Of a stretch of DNA of 64,000 bases, positions 1-9,983 are shown piece by piece; the first letter of the stretch is position 1; each line of letters opens with the position of its first letter. This DNA comes from Chryseolinea lacunae (GTDB lineage Bacteria; Bacteroidota; Bacteroidia; Cytophagales; Cyclobacteriaceae): NCBI RefSeq assembly GCF_016735595.1, contig NZ_JAERRB010000010.1, positions 186,001 to 250,000 of the forward strand, read 5' to 3'. A program made the position numbers and the translations under genes. The notes below the pieces were generated by a model. It was not told where the DNA came from, did no database searches, and saw only the letters and a program-made list of their open reading frames with translations.

Positions 1-32
1 CATTGTCTGTTGGGGAATCGCAGTTTGCAAAC

Positions 33-887
33 ATGGGGAAGAAGCGAAAACGGGACGTTGAGCTCGTTATATTGTCAGACATCCACCTGGGCACCTATGG
101 GTGTCACGCAGAAGATCTACTGCGTTATCTCAAAACCATCCGTCCCAAAAAACTCATTCTTAACGGCGACATCATAGATATGTGGCAGTTCAGCAAACGC
201 TATTGGCCCAAGTCGCACATGGCGGTGGTGAAGCACATCACGGGCTTGCTGGCCAAGAACACAAAAATCGTTTACCTCACGGGCAACCACGACGAGATGC
301 TGCGCAAGTTTTCACACTTCCGCATTGGTTCCTTCCAGATCGACAACAAGCTGGTGTTGAAACTGAACGGCAAGCGCGCGTGGATTTTTCACGGCGATGT
401 GTTTGATGTGACCATGCAATATTCGAAATGGCTTGCCAAACTGGGCGCCATTGGCTACGACACGCTTATCCTGATCAACACCATGGTGAATTGGTTGCTG
501 GTGAAACTGGGGCGGGAAAAGATATCGCTTTCCAAACGGGTGAAAGACAGCGTGAAGTCGGCGGTGAAATTCATAAACGATTTTGAGAAGACGGCGGCCG
601 ACATTGCCATCGAGAACGAATACGACTACGTTATTTGCGGGCACATCCATCACCCGGAAATGAAAAAAATCCAAACCGAAAAAGGTGAAGTTATTTACTT
701 AAATTCGGGTGACTGGATTGAGAATCTTACAGCTCTGGAGTACGACGCCGGCCAATGGCGCATCTATCGTTATCACGACGATGCCCAGGCCCAGGCCGTT
801 AAACTCCCCAAGCGCTTCAACGAAAGCCTGGACGACGACAAGATTTTCAAGGGACTGGTCAATGAATTTTTAAACGTTAAAAAGTGA
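33..887 (+). CDS. LpxH-like calcineurin-fold phosphoesterase (UDP-2,3-diacylglucosamine diphosphatase family)
   Basis: This is a two-metal calcineurin-like phosphoesterase. From the ATG chosen here the ordered motifs are SDIHLG (residues 15-20), NGDIIDMW, GNHDE, HGDVFD and GHIHHPE, which together form the complete metal-ligand set. The family hydrolyses the pyrophosphate of UDP-2,3-diacylglucosamine in lipid A synthesis or acts on related envelope substrates, and works in the cytoplasm or at the inner-membrane face. The frame is also open to a TTG at position 3 and to the window edge, so the true start could lie upstream; ATG 33 is preferred because the conserved region begins soon after it. 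The stop overlaps the GTG start of the next gene by four bases, which indicates translational coupling with a glycosyltransferase. The exact substrate is inferred. Confidence 0.85.
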   Translation: MGKKRKRDVELVILSDIHLGTYGCHAEDLLRYLKTIRPKKLILNGDIIDMWQFSKRYWPKSHMAVVKHITGLLAKNTKIVYLTGNHDEMLRKFSHFRIGSFQIDNKLVLKLNGKRAWIFHGDVFDVTMQYSKWLAKLGAIGYDTLILINTMVNWLLVKLGREKISLSKRVKDSVKSAVKFINDFEKTAADIAIENEYDYVICGHIHHPEMKKIQTEKGEVIYLNSGDWIENLTALEYDAGQWRIYRYHDDAQAQAVKLPKRFNESLDDDKIFKGLVNEFLNVKK

Positions 888-1888
888 AAATCCTTTACGC
901 CATTCAGGGAACAGGCAACGGTCACCTAGCCCGCGCCGAAGACATCATCCCCATTCTGAAACAATATGGTGACCTCGACTTGTTTGTGAGCGGTGCACAG
1001 GCCGACATCAAACTGGCCTATCCCGTGAAGTACAAATCGAAAGGCCTGAGTTTTTACTTCGGCAAAAGCGGGGGCATCGATTTCGTGAAAACATTTCGGC
1101 ACAACAGCTCGAAGGAAGTGTATAAAGAAATCAAGAAATTCCCTGTAGAAAAATACGACCTCGTCATCAACGACTTTGAGCCCGTGACGGCGTGGGCCTG
1201 CCGCAAGCGCGACATTCCGTGTGTGGGGCTTAGTCATCAGTCATCCTTGTTGTCGCCCAAGGTTCCGAAGCCAAAAAAAATAGACCCGGTGGGAGAATGG
1301 GTGTTGCATAACTATGCACCCGTCGATTCGTATGTGTCGTTTCATTTCAACCGCTACGACAAGAACATGTTCACTCCCGTGATACGTGAGGCAGTGCGCA
1401 AAGCCAAAAACGAAACGAAAGATCACTACACGGTCTACCTGCCGTCGTATGATGACAAGAAGCTGGTGCCTTTGCTGGCAAAGATCAACAACGTGCGCTG
1501 GCACATTTTTTCGAAGCATGCGAAGAAGCCCTACCACGTGGGAAAGCTCTCGGTCTATCCTGTCAACAAAGATGAGTTCGCGGCAAGCATGACGTCGTCG
1601 CGGGGAGTTTTGTGTGGTGCGGGGTTTGAAACTCCGGCTGAGGCGCTCTACCTGGGCAAGAAGCTTTTGGTGGTGCCCATGAAGTCGCAGTTGGAGCAAC
1701 ACTACAATGCCGCGTCGTTGAAACAGCTCGGTGTGCCGGTGTTGAAGAAAATGAAGAAGAAAAGTATCGAAAAGATCATCGAATGGATCGATACCGATGC
1801 CCATGTATCTGTCGACTATAAAGACATCACCGCCGAAGCCGTAGAGATGGCGGTGGCCATGGGAACCCGTAAGATTGGCAAGCAATAA
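884..1888 (+). CDS. Glycosyltransferase-like protein (MJ1255/MurG-like GT-B fold)
   Basis: A 334-residue protein starting on GTG inside the GTGA overlap with the upstream phosphoesterase gene. The N-terminus has a Rossmann start (KILYAIQGTGNGHLARA) with the glycine-rich loop typical of MurG-like GT-B enzymes. The C-terminal half carries a nucleotide-sugar binding-like segment (SSRGVLCGAGFETPAEALYL) followed by KLLVVPMKSQLEQHYNA, as in that family. It probably transfers a sugar to an envelope lipid or polysaccharide on the cytoplasmic side. The coupling to an LpxH-like gene fits a joint role in lipid or LPS modification, but neither donor nor acceptor can be read from the sequence. Confidence 0.8.
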   Translation: MKILYAIQGTGNGHLARAEDIIPILKQYGDLDLFVSGAQADIKLAYPVKYKSKGLSFYFGKSGGIDFVKTFRHNSSKEVYKEIKKFPVEKYDLVINDFEPVTAWACRKRDIPCVGLSHQSSLLSPKVPKPKKIDPVGEWVLHNYAPVDSYVSFHFNRYDKNMFTPVIREAVRKAKNETKDHYTVYLPSYDDKKLVPLLAKINNVRWHIFSKHAKKPYHVGKLSVYPVNKDEFAASMTSSRGVLCGAGFETPAEALYLGKKLLVVPMKSQLEQHYNAASLKQLGVPVLKKMKKKSIEKIIEWIDTDAHVSVDYKDITAEAVEMAVAMGTRKIGKQ

Positions 1889-1989
1889 GCTTCATTTAGC
1901 AAGCCGGAGCATCCCGAACATTAAACTTTTCATAACTGCCCTGTAAACGTGGGGTAATAGTGGAGTTGTACTTTGTCGTTCATAAAGCT

Positions 1990-2679
1990 ATGGGCGACAA
2001 GAAATCTTTTCGGGTGCTTCTGGTAGATGACGACCGGGACATACTGGAGTTGTTGGAATACAATCTTGAAAAGGAAGGCTTCCGCGTGAAGGCCATCGAC
2101 GACAGTCTACAGGCCGTTGAGGTGGCCAAGGAATTTCATCCAGACCTTATCATTCTCGACATCATGATGCCACATCCCAACGGCATCGAAATCTGCAAGA
2201 CACTGCGCAGCATTAAACGTTTTGAGGATACCTACATTTTTTTCCTCACAGCAAAATCGGAGAGCTACTACCAGGAAGCGGCGCTCGACACCGGTGGCGA
2301 TGACTACATCGAGAAGGTGATCGGCTTGCGTGCGCTTACCTACAAAGTGAAGACGGTGCTGAAGCGCAATTTTGTGATCCGGAAAAGCATTCGCGAATTG
2401 AAAATCGGCAACCTGGTAATCAATCGTAAATCAAGCTCGGTCATGTTTAATCATGCCGAAATCACCCTGAGCCGACCGGAGTTTGAGTTGCTGTTTTTCT
2501 TTGCCCAGAATCCGAGGAAGACCATCTCGCACGAAAGCCTTCTCCGGAACATCTGGGGTTCAGAAATTTATCTATTCGACACATCGATCGAAGTCTATAT
2601 CGAAAACCTTCGTCACAAACTCGGCCTTAACCTCATTCATCGCACCTCCGACAACCGCTATCGCCTCGACATCAAATAG
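1990..2679 (+). CDS. OmpR/PhoB-family response regulator
   Basis: A two-domain response regulator of about 229 residues. The receiver domain shows the acidic pair in LLVDDDRD, the phospho-acceptor Asp57 in IILDIMMP, and a TAKSE segment for the conserved Thr/Lys switch. The C-terminal winged helix (about residues 130-228) ends with the OmpR-type pattern SIEVYIENLRHKL. A GTG at 1960 extends the frame by ten residues; ATG 1990 is chosen because it sits just before the receiver domain. No histidine kinase gene is adjacent, so its partner is unknown. It ends 10 bp from the convergent ThuA-type gene. Confidence 0.88.
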   Translation: MGDKKSFRVLLVDDDRDILELLEYNLEKEGFRVKAIDDSLQAVEVAKEFHPDLIILDIMMPHPNGIEICKTLRSIKRFEDTYIFFLTAKSESYYQEAALDTGGDDYIEKVIGLRALTYKVKTVLKRNFVIRKSIRELKIGNLVINRKSSSVMFNHAEITLSRPEFELLFFFAQNPRKTISHESLLRNIWGSEIYLFDTSIEVYIENLRHKLGLNLIHRTSDNRYRLDIK

Positions 2680-2689
2680 TGTGTGTTTG

Positions 2690-5600
2690 TTAGGGTACAA
2701 ATTCAATGCTGTTGAGTTTAAGAATGTCGTCATTAGGTTTGTCGGGTTTCACCACCACAAAATACACGTTGTGCATACCCGACTGGGGAGCCGACAGGAT
2801 GGCCGTGGCCGACTCAAACTTATCGAAACCGCCCGTGCTGTTGCACGTTGCCTTGGCGATGATGGGGCCTGCCTGTGAATCCATGCGCACTTCAATGACG
2901 CCGTTTTTATCCTTGGCACTATATTCAAAAATGAACTTCTTGATGCCGGTGAGGTCAATGTTGTTCAGCTGCATAAACGACTTGTGATCGGCTTCGGAAA
3001 GGTTGTTTCCAAACCTGCGTATGCCTACTTGCGCGTCGGTGTCTATCGCCCTCACTTTTGCAGGTCGCAGTGTCACCACATCGGTCTTTGTGATGGGGCC
3101 TACGCCGTTTGCTCCTTTGTCGGTATAGGTCGCGGTGATTTTATACATGCCGCGGGGCTCGTCGTCCTGGTGATCGTTCAGGGTCAACGTGCCTTGCGCG
3201 GGAATGGGAGACTTTTCTTTTTTCGTACGCGACAGCGAGATGATGTACTTCACCATCTCAGTCACGTCGCGCGCATCAAGTTGGGGGTGCGCGCTCATCA
3301 CGTGTTCTTTGCCCCATGTGCCGCCACCTCCGGCAATCACTTTCTTTGTCAACATGTCAATCGCCTCGGGTTTGCCTTTATAGCGTTGCGCTACCGCGGT
3401 GTACGTCGGGCCCACCGAGGGCTTGTCGATAGTGTGGCATGCCTTGCAATCGCTGGCTTGTATCAAAGCATAGCCTATGGGCACGTTCGTTGAGGCAGAC
3501 ACACCCGCTGTCTTGGCCGACGCATCGGGTGCACCAGGCTCAGGGTTGTAGTCATAAAAGACCTTCACCGCGCCGGGGGCTATCTTACCATCTTCGCGGT
3601 CGGAGGTAACAACAGTGTAGTTAAAAGGTTTCTTGCCCCAGTAGAATGAGCGGTTGCCTTTTGATGTAATGGCCACCTGAGGACGATCGTTTCCGGCCTT
3701 CACCACGATGGTGTCCGTCGCGGTCAATCCGGCCTTGTCGGTAACGCGAAGCACGGCGGCGTAGGTGCCGGGGGTTGTGTAAGTATAGGTTGGATTGGGA
3801 ATGTTGGCGCCGACGGTTTTTCCGTCAAACAGCCATTCATATGTAACGTTGTCGTCATCGTCAGGATCGTTTGTTCCCATGCTGCCGAACTTCACACGGA
3901 GCGGTGTTTCACCAACGGCTTCTTTCACAATGGGGAGCGCGCGATTTTCGGACGTGAGGAACACACGCTTGTTTAGTTGTGCCTGTGCCACCGAGTCGAT
4001 CACCCGCGCTTTAGCCACGGGTGCGCGGTTGCCGGTGTTGTATTCAATTTTCACCAGTCGCGCATCGTCGTTGTCGGCGCCATACACCGAGCCATACTCC
4101 AGCATATACATCACGCCATCACGACCAAATGCCATGTCAATGGGACGACGGAAGTCTCCATTGGCCGACATAAAAGGTTCGCTGCGTACATAGTTTTCAT
4201 CCTTGTCGAACCGCAGGGCCAACACCCAATTCCGCATCCAGTCAAACACGAACAACGCGCCATCATAATAGTCCGGGAATTTTGTTTTCGAAGAAGATGC
4301 TTTGTCAAACGTATAGAACGAGCCGGCCATGGCACTGCGTCCACCCTGACCCAGCTCGGGAAACTCGGGCGAAGCCGCATAGGGATACCAGATCATGGCT
4401 GACTGTGCCGGTGGCAATTCGTTCAACCCGGTGTTGTTGGGTGAATTGTTTATCGGCTTCTCCGCTACATAGAGTGGGCCGGCAGTGTTTTTAGCAAAGT
4501 CCCATTCGGCATACGCCTTGTTGTTGCCCACAAAATAGGGCCAGCCAAAGTTGCCTGCCTTCTTTGCCTGATTAAACTCGTCATAGCCTCGCGGACCCTG
4601 TGGGCCATCGTTGCCCGCATCGGGACCGATCTCTCCCCAATACAAAACGGAAGTCTTCGGGTTCACGGCAATGCGATAGGGATTGCGACATCCCATCACA
4701 AAAATCTCCGGACGGGTTTTCTCTGTGCCTTTCGGAAACAGGTTTCCATCCGGAATGGTGTACGTGCCATCGGGCTCGGGATGGATGCGCAACACTTTTC
4801 CCTTCAGATCATTGGTGTTGGCAGGACCACGCTGGGCATCAAGCGCATAAAATTCATCACCCGGGCGTTCATCCAGCGGAGGATAGCCGTTGGCAGGAAA
4901 GGGGCTTGAACTGTCGCCCGTGGACAGATAGAGATTGCCATTCTTGTCCCAGGCAAGAGAGCCGCCATGGTGCGCACCGCTGTTGATCTGCACAGGAACG
5001 TTCAATAGAATTTTTTCCGACGCCATGTCCAGCGTGTTGTCATCTTTCATGGTAAAGCGCGACAGGTTGAAGAGGATCGGCTCCCTGTCGATGGGCGGTG
5101 AATAGTACAGATAAATGAAATGATTTTTGGCGAAGTCCGGATCAAGCGTCACCCCGATCAGCCCGGTGCCTCCTTTGGTACAGACGTTGAAACGGTGCAC
5201 GATCTTATACTCTCCCGTGATCGTGTTATACATGCTGAGGTTAGCTGTGCGCAACTCCGAGAAGAAGATGCGACCATCGCCGGCCACGGCAAGTTCCATG
5301 GGTGTGTTGAGATCGTTCACAAGGATTGTCTTCACAAAACGGTTCTCTTCGGGCATGGCCACTGAATAAGCCTTACTGTAGTCTAGCACACCCGTGCCCA
5401 TGGCATACTTTAGACCGCCCAGCAGGTGAGCGGTGTAAAGGGGTTCGGTGTAGGATGAATCCTGATGACCGCCGCCGGTGTAGAACGCACGTCCGCCATC
5501 AAACTCATGATACCAGGCAATGGGGTGATCGGCGCCGTTGGTGCCCCCTTCATACGTATTCTCGTCGAGGTAAGCCAATACTTTCAGATCGGAATAAAAA

Positions 5601-6148
5601 GATTTATAGTTATACCACTCGTCGGTGCGTTCCCATGTGTCGGGCAGATGTTGCGTGGAGATATGCGATTTGTCGGTGACGTTCACGGTTGCTTTGCGCA
5701 CGTTCGAGTTGTTGGGATGGCTGGAAAAATAGGCGCCCATAAGTTTTCCATACCAGGGCCATTCATATTCTGTGTCGGCTGCCGAATGTATGCCCACATA
5801 GCCGCCTCCGGCTTGAATGTAGCGCTCAAAGGCTGCCTGTTGCTCGGCGTTCAAGACGTTGCGCGTCGTGTTGTTAAACACCACGGCGTGGTAGCGCCTG
5901 AGGCTGTCGTCGGTGAAATATGATGCGTTCTTGGTAGTGTCAACGGCAAAACCGTTCTCCGTACCCAACTTTTGTATGGCCGTGTTTGCAAACGGAATGG
6001 AGGAGTGTTTCCATCCGTTGGTCTTTGAGAATACCAAAACTCTGGGTGGGGTGGGGCCGGAGCTGTTGCGGCATCCGGACATAGAAAACATCACGATGAC
6101 AAAGAGCAGGGAGGAAATGAATTTCCCTCCGGACTTGATTCGAAACAT
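2690..6148 (-). CDS. Multidomain lipoprotein: ThuA - PQQ/GDH-like propeller - PKD - cytochrome c - CBM-like
   Basis: A secreted lipoprotein of about 1152 residues. A hydrophobic signal ends in SMSGC (lipobox Cys near residue 26). Next come a ThuA-like domain (RVLVFSKTNGWKH ... GGGYVGIHSAADTEYEWPWY), a sorbosone/glucose-dehydrogenase-type six-bladed propeller (about residues 270-700, with GAHHGGSLAWDKNGNLYLSTGD and a DEFNQAKKAGNFGWPYF segment), a PKD domain (about 745-830), a c-type haem motif CKACH followed by a candidate Met ligand in HVMSAHP, and a C-terminal carbohydrate-binding-like sandwich. It probably oxidises sugars at the outer surface or in the periplasm and passes electrons through its own haem. 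A TTG three codons upstream was rejected in favour of ATG 6148. It stands alone on the minus strand. Confidence 0.9.
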   Translation of the reverse strand: MFRIKSGGKFISSLLFVIVMFSMSGCRNSSGPTPPRVLVFSKTNGWKHSSIPFANTAIQKLGTENGFAVDTTKNASYFTDDSLRRYHAVVFNNTTRNVLNAEQQAAFERYIQAGGGYVGIHSAADTEYEWPWYGKLMGAYFSSHPNNSNVRKATVNVTDKSHISTQHLPDTWERTDEWYNYKSFYSDLKVLAYLDENTYEGGTNGADHPIAWYHEFDGGRAFYTGGGHQDSSYTEPLYTAHLLGGLKYAMGTGVLDYSKAYSVAMPEENRFVKTILVNDLNTPMELAVAGDGRIFFSELRTANLSMYNTITGEYKIVHRFNVCTKGGTGLIGVTLDPDFAKNHFIYLYYSPPIDREPILFNLSRFTMKDDNTLDMASEKILLNVPVQINSGAHHGGSLAWDKNGNLYLSTGDSSSPFPANGYPPLDERPGDEFYALDAQRGPANTNDLKGKVLRIHPEPDGTYTIPDGNLFPKGTEKTRPEIFVMGCRNPYRIAVNPKTSVLYWGEIGPDAGNDGPQGPRGYDEFNQAKKAGNFGWPYFVGNNKAYAEWDFAKNTAGPLYVAEKPINNSPNNTGLNELPPAQSAMIWYPYAASPEFPELGQGGRSAMAGSFYTFDKASSSKTKFPDYYDGALFVFDWMRNWVLALRFDKDENYVRSEPFMSANGDFRRPIDMAFGRDGVMYMLEYGSVYGADNDDARLVKIEYNTGNRAPVAKARVIDSVAQAQLNKRVFLTSENRALPIVKEAVGETPLRVKFGSMGTNDPDDDDNVTYEWLFDGKTVGANIPNPTYTYTTPGTYAAVLRVTDKAGLTATDTIVVKAGNDRPQVAITSKGNRSFYWGKKPFNYTVVTSDREDGKIAPGAVKVFYDYNPEPGAPDASAKTAGVSASTNVPIGYALIQASDCKACHTIDKPSVGPTYTAVAQRYKGKPEAIDMLTKKVIAGGGGTWGKEHVMSAHPQLDARDVTEMVKYIISLSRTKKEKSPIPAQGTLTLNDHQDDEPRGMYKITATYTDKGANGVGPITKTDVVTLRPAKVRAIDTDAQVGIRRFGNNLSEADHKSFMQLNNIDLTGIKKFIFEYSAKDKNGVIEVRMDSQAGPIIAKATCNSTGGFDKFESATAILSAPQSGMHNVYFVVVKPDKPNDDILKLNSIEFVP

Positions 6149-6320
6149 AGGGTGCAATGGTTATGGTGATGATAAAATAGCGAAAAAATCGCCCGCAGTT
6201 TTAGATTGTTTACCAAAGGAGCAGGGGCCGGTTAAGTGGAGCATGGGGTTTTGTCGGGCGTAAATCAATGGAGGATAGTAAAGCGATTTTCATATCTTCA
6301 GTCATGCAATCAGAACCCGT

Positions 6321-7964
6321 ATGAAGTATATCCTTCCGCTATTCCTGTGTCTCGCCCTTGCCGCATGCCGACGGGAGGAGCCCTTGAAAGAAGTGCCTCA
6401 GTGGACAACCCTCGAGATTTTGTTGACGGCCGAGAAGAGTTATCCAAATCCTTATACCGATGTGTCGGTATGGGCCGTGTTCAAAAATGACGCCGACTCG
6501 CTGGTTCGCCCTGCGTTTTGGGATGGCGCCAATCGCTGGAAAGTACGTTTCGCGCCACTCGATAGTGGCTCAACCTGGACCTGGAAATCGTACGCTTCGG
6601 TTGCCGACAACGGTCTGGCTAATAAAACCGGAGCGTTGAAATCCGTTTCCTATTCCGGATCAAACACACTTTTGAAACATGGCTTTCTGAAAATGTCACC
6701 CGGAAAACGGAATGCTGTACATGCCGACGGCACACCTTTTTTTGTTGTTGGCGACACCCCCTGGGGAATTCCCTTCAGGGCCACGGCGGAGCAAGTGAAG
6801 GTCTATTCGGCCGACCGTCAGAAAAAAGGATTCAACGCAGCCCTGCTCATGTCCGTGCAACCCGACCGTTATGCCGAAGGCCCCGCGCGACGCGACACCG
6901 TTACCGGATTTGCGCGTGGATTTGATGACTTACCCGAAGGGCACATCAACAAATTGAAGCCTGAATATTTTCAACACCTCGACAATCTCATGGATGTTCT
7001 CGTAGACCATGGAATTGTTCCGGTCTATCAACCCGTGTTCCATGGCTTCGGATGGAAAGGAAAAACGGTGCTGGGCACAACAGCCGATCCCACCGAGTAT
7101 GCGCGCTATTGTCAATACCTCGTGGCCCGCTACGGAAGCATGCCGGCCTTCTGGCTGGTGAGTGCCGACGGCACCGGCCTTGATCCGGGAGTGAAGCCAG
7201 GAGGAGAGATGGTTGAAATGTGGGATGCCTACAAGCAACCCACGGGCATCCACTACAATCCTGCAGACAACTACCTTGCTCCATGGGCGCAAGGCGATAG
7301 CACCAAATGCTTCCATCACAACCGCTCGCACCAGGCAGAACCATGGCTCGATTTTCAGTGGGCACAAAGCGGGCATGAGGGCAAGCACGTCACCTATAAA
7401 GTGAGTGAAATGTATGCCACTCAACCCACCAAAGCCAACCTCAACGGAGAGCCAACCTACGAAGGCATGGGTGGCGGAAAACTAGGTTTAGGATGGTGGC
7501 AGGGTGAGGAAGCGTGGTCGAACCTCATGGAAGGCGGAACGATGGGCGTTGTTTATGGCGCCGCCGGCCTCTGGCAATGGAAGATCACTCCCGACGAACC
7601 CGGCTGGGGTGCATGGACCGACCAACCCGTGTCGTGGCGCGAAGCAATTGACCTGGAGGGAAGTCGCTACGTGGGCTATGTGGCCAAAGCTTTCGCCGGC
7701 TTTGACTTTGCCGATATGGAAAAACGTTGGGAGCTAACAGAGGGGAACAAACCCTTGCTGGCCAAAGCAGGAAAATTTTATGTCGCTTATCTACCCGCAG
7801 GAGGTGAGTTGAAGGTTAAGGATGTTCCGGTGAATATGCCTTACTATTGGTTCAATCCCAAAACAGGCGAGGAGCAGGGTGGAGGAAAGAGCGAAGCGTC
7901 TATCACGTATCGAGCTCCGGATGCCGGTCCTTGGGTATTGCTCATCGGTGAACGTTCCAACTGA
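6321..7964 (+). CDS. Secreted GH140-like (DUF4038/DUF5060) glycoside hydrolase lipoprotein
   Basis: A 547-residue lipoprotein (signal with LALAAC, Cys16). An N-terminal DUF5060-like beta domain (about 28-110) is followed by a DUF4038-type TIM barrel starting at FLKMSPGKRNAVHADGTPFF with the characteristic GDTPWG. The last 90 residues form the small beta-sandwich annotated in this family as a putative collagen-binding domain. The described members are apiosidases and related enzymes of pectin side-chain breakdown (GH140). Candidate acid residues lie in WLVSADGTGLD and GEPTYEGMG, but I did not assign a catalytic pair. It lies 14 bp upstream of a GH78-like gene, so the two probably form one operon for plant-polysaccharide side chains; the substrate is inferred. 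Confidence 0.82.
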   Translation: MKYILPLFLCLALAACRREEPLKEVPQWTTLEILLTAEKSYPNPYTDVSVWAVFKNDADSLVRPAFWDGANRWKVRFAPLDSGSTWTWKSYASVADNGLANKTGALKSVSYSGSNTLLKHGFLKMSPGKRNAVHADGTPFFVVGDTPWGIPFRATAEQVKVYSADRQKKGFNAALLMSVQPDRYAEGPARRDTVTGFARGFDDLPEGHINKLKPEYFQHLDNLMDVLVDHGIVPVYQPVFHGFGWKGKTVLGTTADPTEYARYCQYLVARYGSMPAFWLVSADGTGLDPGVKPGGEMVEMWDAYKQPTGIHYNPADNYLAPWAQGDSTKCFHHNRSHQAEPWLDFQWAQSGHEGKHVTYKVSEMYATQPTKANLNGEPTYEGMGGGKLGLGWWQGEEAWSNLMEGGTMGVVYGAAGLWQWKITPDEPGWGAWTDQPVSWREAIDLEGSRYVGYVAKAFAGFDFADMEKRWELTEGNKPLLAKAGKFYVAYLPAGGELKVKDVPVNMPYYWFNPKTGEEQGGGKSEASITYRAPDAGPWVLLIGERSN

Positions 7965-7978
7965 AAAAACAACTTTGT

Positions 7979-9610
7979 ATGAGAATCTTGATTTCGTTTT
8001 ACCTCATCTTCAGTAGCGTGGCACAACTGCGCGCGCAGGATGTTTACAAAGACATGCGTGCGCGATGGTTAGAGAAAGCCCGGCAAGCCACACCGGAACT
8101 GAGGGAAACCGTGAAGCAACCCATCGGCGTTGTTTCGATGGAACGAGATGTAAAAGCTTTTCAGGGATGGCGGGCCGCTCCGCGTCATCCCATCGACTCG
8201 CTTTATACGGGGTCGTTCAAGAAGAAGTCGGGCATAGTACTGGACTTTGGTGAACACCTCACCGGGCATTTCACATTTTCGGTAGATAACATTCGCGGTG
8301 TGGCCGATGCTCCCCTGCGTTTCAAGTTCACCTTTGCCGAAGTTCCAGCCGAGGCCATGATGCCCTATGATCCTTATCAGGGAACACTGAGCCGCGCGTG
8401 GCTGCAGGATGAAATTGTTACGCTTTCTGAGGTGCCGGCCACCTACACGTTCAGTCGAAGGTTGGCCTTTCGCTATGTAAAGATTGAACTGTTGGGAAGT
8501 TCACGTTATTCTGATTTCAGGATAACGCACGTCGAAGCAAAAGCCACCACGAGTGTGACGTCGACTCCTGATGCACTGGCACCCGGAACGAATCCAATGA
8601 TTGCAGACATCGATAAAATTGGATTAACAACGCTGAAGGAATGCATGCAAACGGTGTATGAAGACGGACCAAAACGCGACCGCCGTTTGTGGATCGGCGA
8701 TCTTTATCTGGAAGCGCTGGCCAACGCATATTCCTATAAGAATCACACGCTAACCAAGCGATGTTTATACCTGCTGGCCGCGTTGAGCAATGATAAGGGT
8801 TATCTCAATGGCAATGTATTTGAGAAGCCCACGCCGCATCCCCAGGCCAACGTGCTTCTGGATTATGCGCTGTTATATAACCTCGTATTGAAAAACTATC
8901 TGGAGGCAACAGGCGATAAAGAAACCGTGATAGACCTTTGGCCCGTGGCTGTGAAGCAACTCGAAATAGCCAAACCCTATATCCAAAAAAACAACCTGCT
9001 GGACTACGAGAAAGCGGGTCATGACTATTGGCTATTCTTCGACTGGCGCGAAGGACTAGACAAACAGGCTGCTCTGCAAGGCCTCGTGATCCATGCGTAT
9101 CGCGAAACTTATGCGTTGGCAAAACTCCTGGGAAAGGAAAAGGACGTAGCAGAACTTCCTTCGCTCGTGCAAACACTTACCAAGGCCGCAAGGAAGAATC
9201 TATACGATCCCACCTTGAAAGTATTCGTAAGTGGACCATCACGGCAGGTATCATTCGCGTCGCAGGCGTGGATGGTTTTGGGCGGCGTGGCGACAAAGGC
9301 GGAGGGTGCCCAGGCGTTCCGGGCGTTGTCGGCCGTCAAGAGTGTGGTGTACCCGGGGGCACCGTATTTGTACCACTACGTCCTCGAAGCCATGATCCAA
9401 TGCGACCTGAAAGCAGAATCGAAAACGTTGATGATGAATTACTGGGGCGGGATGGTGTCGAAGGGAGCGGACACGTTTTGGGAAGTATACGATCCGCTTA
9501 ACGATTACTTAACACCCTACAATGCTTTTGTAGTAAATAGTTACTGCCACGCCTGGAGCTGTACACCGGTTTATTTCATCCGGAAGTACCCCGAGGTCTT
9601 TCAGCAGTAG
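7979..9610 (+). CDS. Secreted GH78-like alpha-L-rhamnosidase (six-hairpin glycosidase)
   Basis: A 543-residue exported protein with a signal peptide ending about VAQLRAQ. The N-terminal beta-sandwich contains VLDFGEHLTGHFTF, as in bacterial rhamnosidases that bind the sugar through an accessory domain. The (alpha/alpha)6 barrel begins near TLKECMQTVYEDGPKRDRRL, the counterpart of the GH78 DCPQRDER motif with its general-acid Asp, and continues with DYWLFFDWREGLDK and TFWEVYDP. It is short for GH78 because it has few accessory domains. The upstream GH140-like gene ends 14 bp before it. Rhamnose as the released sugar is inferred from family membership. Confidence 0.78.
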   Translation: MRILISFYLIFSSVAQLRAQDVYKDMRARWLEKARQATPELRETVKQPIGVVSMERDVKAFQGWRAAPRHPIDSLYTGSFKKKSGIVLDFGEHLTGHFTFSVDNIRGVADAPLRFKFTFAEVPAEAMMPYDPYQGTLSRAWLQDEIVTLSEVPATYTFSRRLAFRYVKIELLGSSRYSDFRITHVEAKATTSVTSTPDALAPGTNPMIADIDKIGLTTLKECMQTVYEDGPKRDRRLWIGDLYLEALANAYSYKNHTLTKRCLYLLAALSNDKGYLNGNVFEKPTPHPQANVLLDYALLYNLVLKNYLEATGDKETVIDLWPVAVKQLEIAKPYIQKNNLLDYEKAGHDYWLFFDWREGLDKQAALQGLVIHAYRETYALAKLLGKEKDVAELPSLVQTLTKAARKNLYDPTLKVFVSGPSRQVSFASQAWMVLGGVATKAEGAQAFRALSAVKSVVYPGAPYLYHYVLEAMIQCDLKAESKTLMMNYWGGMVSKGADTFWEVYDPLNDYLTPYNAFVVNSYCHAWSCTPVYFIRKYPEVFQQ

Positions 9611-9983
9611 GTGTGTATCATGGTGGGAAACAGCGAGACGCTCAAGCCTGCCGTTCAAATCTTTAATTTTCCGACCGTGTACAGGGGTAAAGGTTTTGTC
9701 TTGTAAGAGGGCAGACGTTTGATCGTTTGTATTCAAAAATGTTTTGACAAAATGGCCTTAGAAATTACATGCGCCATGAATTGCTGGGTTTGTGTGGGCA
9801 TTGTATACGGGTTTTATGGCTAGTTTTGGGGTGTTACTAAATGCAGGAGTGTGTCATTAAAAAGGAGAAGTAGTAACGCAACAACGATCTATGAGGAAGC
9901 ATCTACCAACAAAATCATCCCGGGCCACACTAGCCGGCCGCCATTTAATCACTATCTTTGCCGGTGTAAAACGTTTTTAAGCT
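9611..9983. other. Intergenic region ahead of the large T9SS protein gene
   Basis: This 373-bp gap holds no convincing gene. Its only clear signal is a TATCTTTG box close to the downstream start. I saw no strong terminator after the rhamnosidase-like gene. Confidence 0.5.
9953..9960 (+). promoter_or_regulatory. Bacteroidota -7 box (TATCTTTG) of the T9SS protein gene
   Basis: TATCTTTG fits the Bacteroidota -7 consensus TAnnTTTG exactly and lies 23 bp before ATG 9984. No good TTTG was found at the expected -33 position, so the call rests on the -7 box and its placement. Confidence 0.55.
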
